Below are positions 61,067 to 64,000 of a stretch of DNA of 64,000 nt, piece by piece; position 1 is the first letter of the stretch, and each line of letters begins with the position of its first letter. The stretch is from JBAXXL01 sp038206725 (lineage in GTDB: Bacteria; Bacteroidota; Ignavibacteria; Kapaibacteriales; UBA2268), in contig JBBRAO010000010.1 of NCBI GenBank assembly GCA_038206725.1, forward strand, positions 1 to 64,000, in the 5' to 3' direction. The position numbers and the translations under genes were made by a program. The notes under the pieces were generated by a model. The model had not been told where the DNA came from and did not search any database. It saw only the letters and a list, made by a program, of their open reading frames with translations.

Positions 61067-62932
61067 ATGAAAGAGATAATTCTCGGTATATCAGCATATT
61101 ATCACGATAGTGCCGCCGCTTTGATAAGCGATGGCGAGGTAATAGCCGCGGCTCAAGAAGAGCGTTTTACTCGTATGAAAAACGACAGCGATTTTCCAAA
61201 GAATGCTATTAAAGCTATATTGAAATCTTCAGGAATCAGCGTTGCCGAAGTAACCGCGGTTGCCTTTTATGAGAAGCCCTATATAAAGTTCGAGCGACTT
61301 TTGGAAACCTACCATACATTCGCGCCCAAAGGTTTAACCAGCTATTTATCGGCAATGCCTGTGTGGATTAAAGAAAAGCTGTTTATGAAAAAAACGCTGT
61401 ACAAGGAATTGGAAGCTTTAGGATTTTCTAAGGAAATTCCACTACTATTTCCGGAACATCATCTTTCTCACGCCGCTTCAGCCTTTTTCCCGTCACCTTT
61501 CCAAGAATCGGCAATTTTAACTTTGGATGGGGTAGGCGAATGGGCAACCTCGACAATTGCCTATGGCACCGCGAATTCAATTGAAATAAAGAAGGAATTG
61601 GAATTTCCACATTCAATAGGTTTATTATATTCGGCTTTTACGTATTATTGTGGTTTCAAAGTAAATGACGGTGAGTATAAACTAATGGGTTTGGCTCCTT
61701 ATGGCAATCCCGACGATCCGCTGACCAAAAGTTATATTGACAAAATACTTTCTAAACTTGTTGATATTCGGGACGATGGTTCAATTTTGCTAAATATGCA
61801 TTACTTCGATTTTGCTACCAAGCTTACGATGACTAACGATAAAAAGTGGCATACTTTATTTGGGATCCCACGTCGCGAACCCGAAAGCGATTTGACTATC
61901 GAATATGCAAATTTGGCTTATGCTATTCAAAAAGTAACAGAGATGATTATTTTGCGTTTGGCGGAAACAGCCAAAATTATTACAAATAGTAAGAATTTGG
62001 TTCTTGCCGGAGGAGTTGCTTTAAATAGTGTAGCGAATGGACTGATAAAAAAAGCCAATATATTTGAAAATATCTGGATTCAGCCCGCCGCGGGTGATGC
62101 CGGAGGAGCATTAGGTGCCGCATTGGCTGTTCATCATATTTATTATGAAAATGATAGAACGGCGGATAATAAAAACGACAAAATGAAAGCCGCGCTTTTG
62201 GGTCCGAGCTTCCACAATTATGAAATCAAAGAAATGCTCGATAAATTCGGTGTTACTTATCATTTTATTGAGAACAATGTTGATTTATTCGATAAAGCCG
62301 CCGATGTGATTGCTGATGGCGATGTTTTGGGTTGGTTTAAAGGCAGAATGGAATACGGTCCTCGCGCTTTGGGTAGTCGGAGTATAGTTGCAGATGCCAG
62401 AAACCCTGAAATGCAATACAAGCTGAATATGAAGATAAAATTCCGCGAAGGTTTCCGTCCGTTTGCACCTGCTGTACTTGAAGAAGAATCGCACAAGTTT
62501 TTTGATTTGGATGTACCCTCGCCATATATGCTTTTAGTGGTACCGCTAAACGAAAATTTAAGATATCCTCAGCCCGAATATGTTGACTTTGCTGATTTGA
62601 ATGGACGTTTGAATTTGATCCGTTCGGAAATACCGGCAGTTACTCATTTGGATTATTCCGCACGTATCCAAACGGTTAATAAAGACGATAATCCGAATTT
62701 CTATGGGCTAATACATTCATTCTACAAAAAAACGGGTTGTCCTGTTGTTATTAATACCAGCTTCAACGTTCGAAGTGAACCTATTGTTTGCTCCCCGTTG
62801 GACGCTTACAAATGCTTTATGAAAACCGAAATGGATTGTTTGGTTTTAGAAAACTATATCATTTACAAATCCGAACAAAAATTAATGACCGACGAGCTGT
62901 TTAGAAAACTTATGAGCTTCGAGAACAAATAA
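61067..62932 (+). CDS. Carbamoyltransferase (NodU/TobZ/SxtI family)
   Basis: This is a 621-residue enzyme with the N-terminal ASKHA-like domain (GISAYYHDSAAALI; EERFTRMKND; metal-site histidines in PEHHLSHAASAF at 131-135) and the C-terminal YrdC-related domain (FKGRMEYGPRALGSRSI; FRPFAPAVLEEE; NTSFN). It transfers a carbamoyl group from carbamoyl phosphate to a hydroxyl of an acceptor. With membrane partners on both sides and an SGNH enzyme opposite, the acceptor is probably an envelope glycan or lipid. The start overlaps nothing and the gap to the microprotein gene is 5 bases. Confidence 0.9.
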   Translation: MKEIILGISAYYHDSAAALISDGEVIAAAQEERFTRMKNDSDFPKNAIKAILKSSGISVAEVTAVAFYEKPYIKFERLLETYHTFAPKGLTSYLSAMPVWIKEKLFMKKTLYKELEALGFSKEIPLLFPEHHLSHAASAFFPSPFQESAILTLDGVGEWATSTIAYGTANSIEIKKELEFPHSIGLLYSAFTYYCGFKVNDGEYKLMGLAPYGNPDDPLTKSYIDKILSKLVDIRDDGSILLNMHYFDFATKLTMTNDKKWHTLFGIPRREPESDLTIEYANLAYAIQKVTEMIILRLAETAKIITNSKNLVLAGGVALNSVANGLIKKANIFENIWIQPAAGDAGGALGAALAVHHIYYENDRTADNKNDKMKAALLGPSFHNYEIKEMLDKFGVTYHFIENNVDLFDKAADVIADGDVLGWFKGRMEYGPRALGSRSIVADARNPEMQYKLNMKIKFREGFRPFAPAVLEEESHKFFDLDVPSPYMLLVVPLNENLRYPQPEYVDFADLNGRLNLIRSEIPAVTHLDYSARIQTVNKDDNPNFYGLIHSFYKKTGCPVVINTSFNVRSEPIVCSPLDAYKCFMKTEMDCLVLENYIIYKSEQKLMTDELFRKLMSFENK

Positions 62933-62952
62933 ACTTAATTTATTGAGAAGAA

Positions 62953-64000
62953 ATGAAAAACGCTACAATCAACAATTTAGATATTCTAATCTGCCCTATT
63001 TGCGGCGGAGACGTGAAAATTTTAGATGATTCTATTATATGCCAAAACAATCATAAATTCCCAATAAATGACCAAATCCCACTAATGTTCAATGATGATA
63101 AGGATGTTTCAAAACTTTCTGTTACTCAGAAAATTAAAGAGTTTTACGAAGAACATCCTTTCCCAAGCTACGATGAAAAAGACAATCTAAGCACATTAAT
63201 AAATAAAGCGAACAATTCCATATTTGCAAAACAACTAAACGACGAGCTTCCATATAACATAAAAATTCTGGAAGTCGGATGCGGCACGGGCCAATTAACC
63301 AATTATCTTGGAATCGCCCACCGAATAACTTATGGAACTGATATCTGCATAAACTCTTTAAACCTTGCAAACCAATTCAAGAATAAGAATTCGGCAACAA
63401 GAAGTTCGTTTTATCAAATGAATCTCTTTAAACCGATTTTTAAAGAAAACTCTTTTAATGTCGTTATCTCTAATGGTGTGTTGCACCATACAAAAAATCC
63501 TGAACTTGGTTTTAAAATTATATCAAAACTCTTAAAAAAAGACGGATACATAGTTATAGGGCTTTATAATAGATACGGCCGGGTTTTTACAAATTTGCGG
63601 AGGATTCTATTCCGCTTAACCGGCAAAGCTTTTTACAAACTTGACCCATACCTTAAACGAAAAGATGTTGCCCAGGATAAGAAAAATATCTGGTTCAGCG
63701 ACCAATATGAAAATCCTCAAGAAAGCACTCATACTTACCGAGAAGTCTTGCAGTGGTTTAGAAAATACGGTTTTGAATATGTTTCCTCTTTGCCGGAAAT
63801 TGGAGATTTTTCCGAAATTAATGAGGATATCAAACTATTCGCAAAAAAAAGCAAAGGCGATTTATTCTCCAGAGCCTTCACTCAGTTCACACTCCCGTTG
63901 AAGAAAAACAATGAGGGTGGATTTTTTATTATGATAGGCAAAAAAATTAGCGAATTGACCACTTTCCTATTAATTATATTTTCACAATACATTCATCATA
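62953..64000 (+). CDS. SAM-dependent methyltransferase with Trm112-like zinc domain (partial at window edge)
   Basis: This has at least 349 residues and is open at the right end of the window. The N-terminus is a Trm112-like zinc ribbon (Cys14, Cys17, Cys30 with His34; LICPICGGD). A linker with EEHPFPSYD leads to a class I methyltransferase fold with motif I ILEVGCGTG (105-113), VISNGVLHH and DGYIVIGLYN. This pair (zinc ribbon plus methyltransferase, with HPFPSY) is a known family of small-molecule or glycan methyltransferases. It is 20 bases after the carbamoyltransferase and likely in the same operon. Confidence 0.85.
   Translation, partial: MKNATINNLDILICPICGGDVKILDDSIICQNNHKFPINDQIPLMFNDDKDVSKLSVTQKIKEFYEEHPFPSYDEKDNLSTLINKANNSIFAKQLNDELPYNIKILEVGCGTGQLTNYLGIAHRITYGTDICINSLNLANQFKNKNSATRSSFYQMNLFKPIFKENSFNVVISNGVLHHTKNPELGFKIISKLLKKDGYIVIGLYNRYGRVFTNLRRILFRLTGKAFYKLDPYLKRKDVAQDKKNIWFSDQYENPQESTHTYREVLQWFRKYGFEYVSSLPEIGDFSEINEDIKLFAKKSKGDLFSRAFTQFTLPLKKNNEGGFFIMIGKKISELTTFLLIIFSQYIHH

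Noticed and set aside
63641..63901. Short plus-strand frame near the right end
   Set aside because: It is a shadow of the methyltransferase gene, which is open in another frame from 62953 to the window edge.
1..64000. tRNA, rRNA, CRISPR array or prophage
   Set aside because: All intergenic stretches were read; none showed a cloverleaf, rRNA segment or regular spacer array. The fibre-like gene has no phage neighbours.

Overview
The window is an AT-rich chromosomal segment from a bacterium of the Bacteroidota/Chlorobi (FCB) group. Three lines of evidence support this. Several large secreted proteins end in a type IX secretion (T9SS) sorting domain. Several putative promoters carry the Bacteroidota -7 element TAnnTTTG. 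There is a TonB-dependent receptor and no sign of Gram-positive features. SecD and SecF are separate genes rather than the fused SecDF of most Bacteroidia, and prolyl-tRNA synthetase is the long bacterial type with an editing domain. Together with the YCF48/HYDIN-like giant proteins this points to an Ignavibacteria/Kapabacteria-type lineage rather than Bacteroidia. That placement is an inference. No rRNA, tRNA, CRISPR array, transposase or integrase was seen.

Layout. 1-2,000: a secreted fibre-like protein with a C1q-like tail. 2,000-10,300: a phosphate regulon (phosphate-selective porin, pstS, pstC, pstA, pstB, phoU, sensor kinase). Two promoters here carry arrays of 11-bp-spaced CTTAACA repeats at identical distance from the -7 element, a clear candidate Pho box. 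10,400-17,060: metG and a giant T9SS protein. 17,140-24,180: one tight operon for envelope sugar precursors and regulation (UDP-glucuronate decarboxylase-like, CBS protein, NtrC-type regulator, rmlA, kdsD, mutS2). 24,300-28,310: an M49-like metallohydrolase lipoprotein, proS, rfaE2. 28,390-30,370: a minus-strand redox/stress operon (nitroreductase, OsmC, Fer4-CDGSH fusion, MarR). 30,490-33,190: TonB receptor, a small secreted protein and a broken hicB-like antitoxin gene. 33,580-38,470: glyS and a T9SS subtilisin-like protease.

38,650-44,980 is the most interesting block: five co-directional genes (glutamate-2,3-aminomutase-like radical SAM enzyme, GNAT acetyltransferase, alanine/ornithine-type racemase, CLC H+/Cl- exchanger, Na+/H+-type antiporter) lying between two perfect 66-bp direct repeats. 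The right repeat is the 3' end plus terminator of a STAS-domain gene. It looks like a transferred osmoadaptation cassette making a beta-amino-acid solute. 44,960-53,950 (minus strand): STAS protein, secF, secD, a T9SS surface protein and an M1 aminopeptidase. 54,060-56,780: purH and tsaD.

56,830-64,000 holds a second notable cluster: a PD40-TPR protein with a CxxCH motif and an SGNH hydrolase on the minus strand. They diverge from an SxtJ-like membrane protein, a 49-residue DUF5989/SxtK-like membrane microprotein, a NodU/SxtI-type carbamoyltransferase and a Trm112-methyltransferase running off the window. This is the same trio as sxtI-J-K of saxitoxin clusters, here in a probable glycan or envelope context. 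Small hairpin elements (CTCATCCG family) recur between operons with compensatory base changes.
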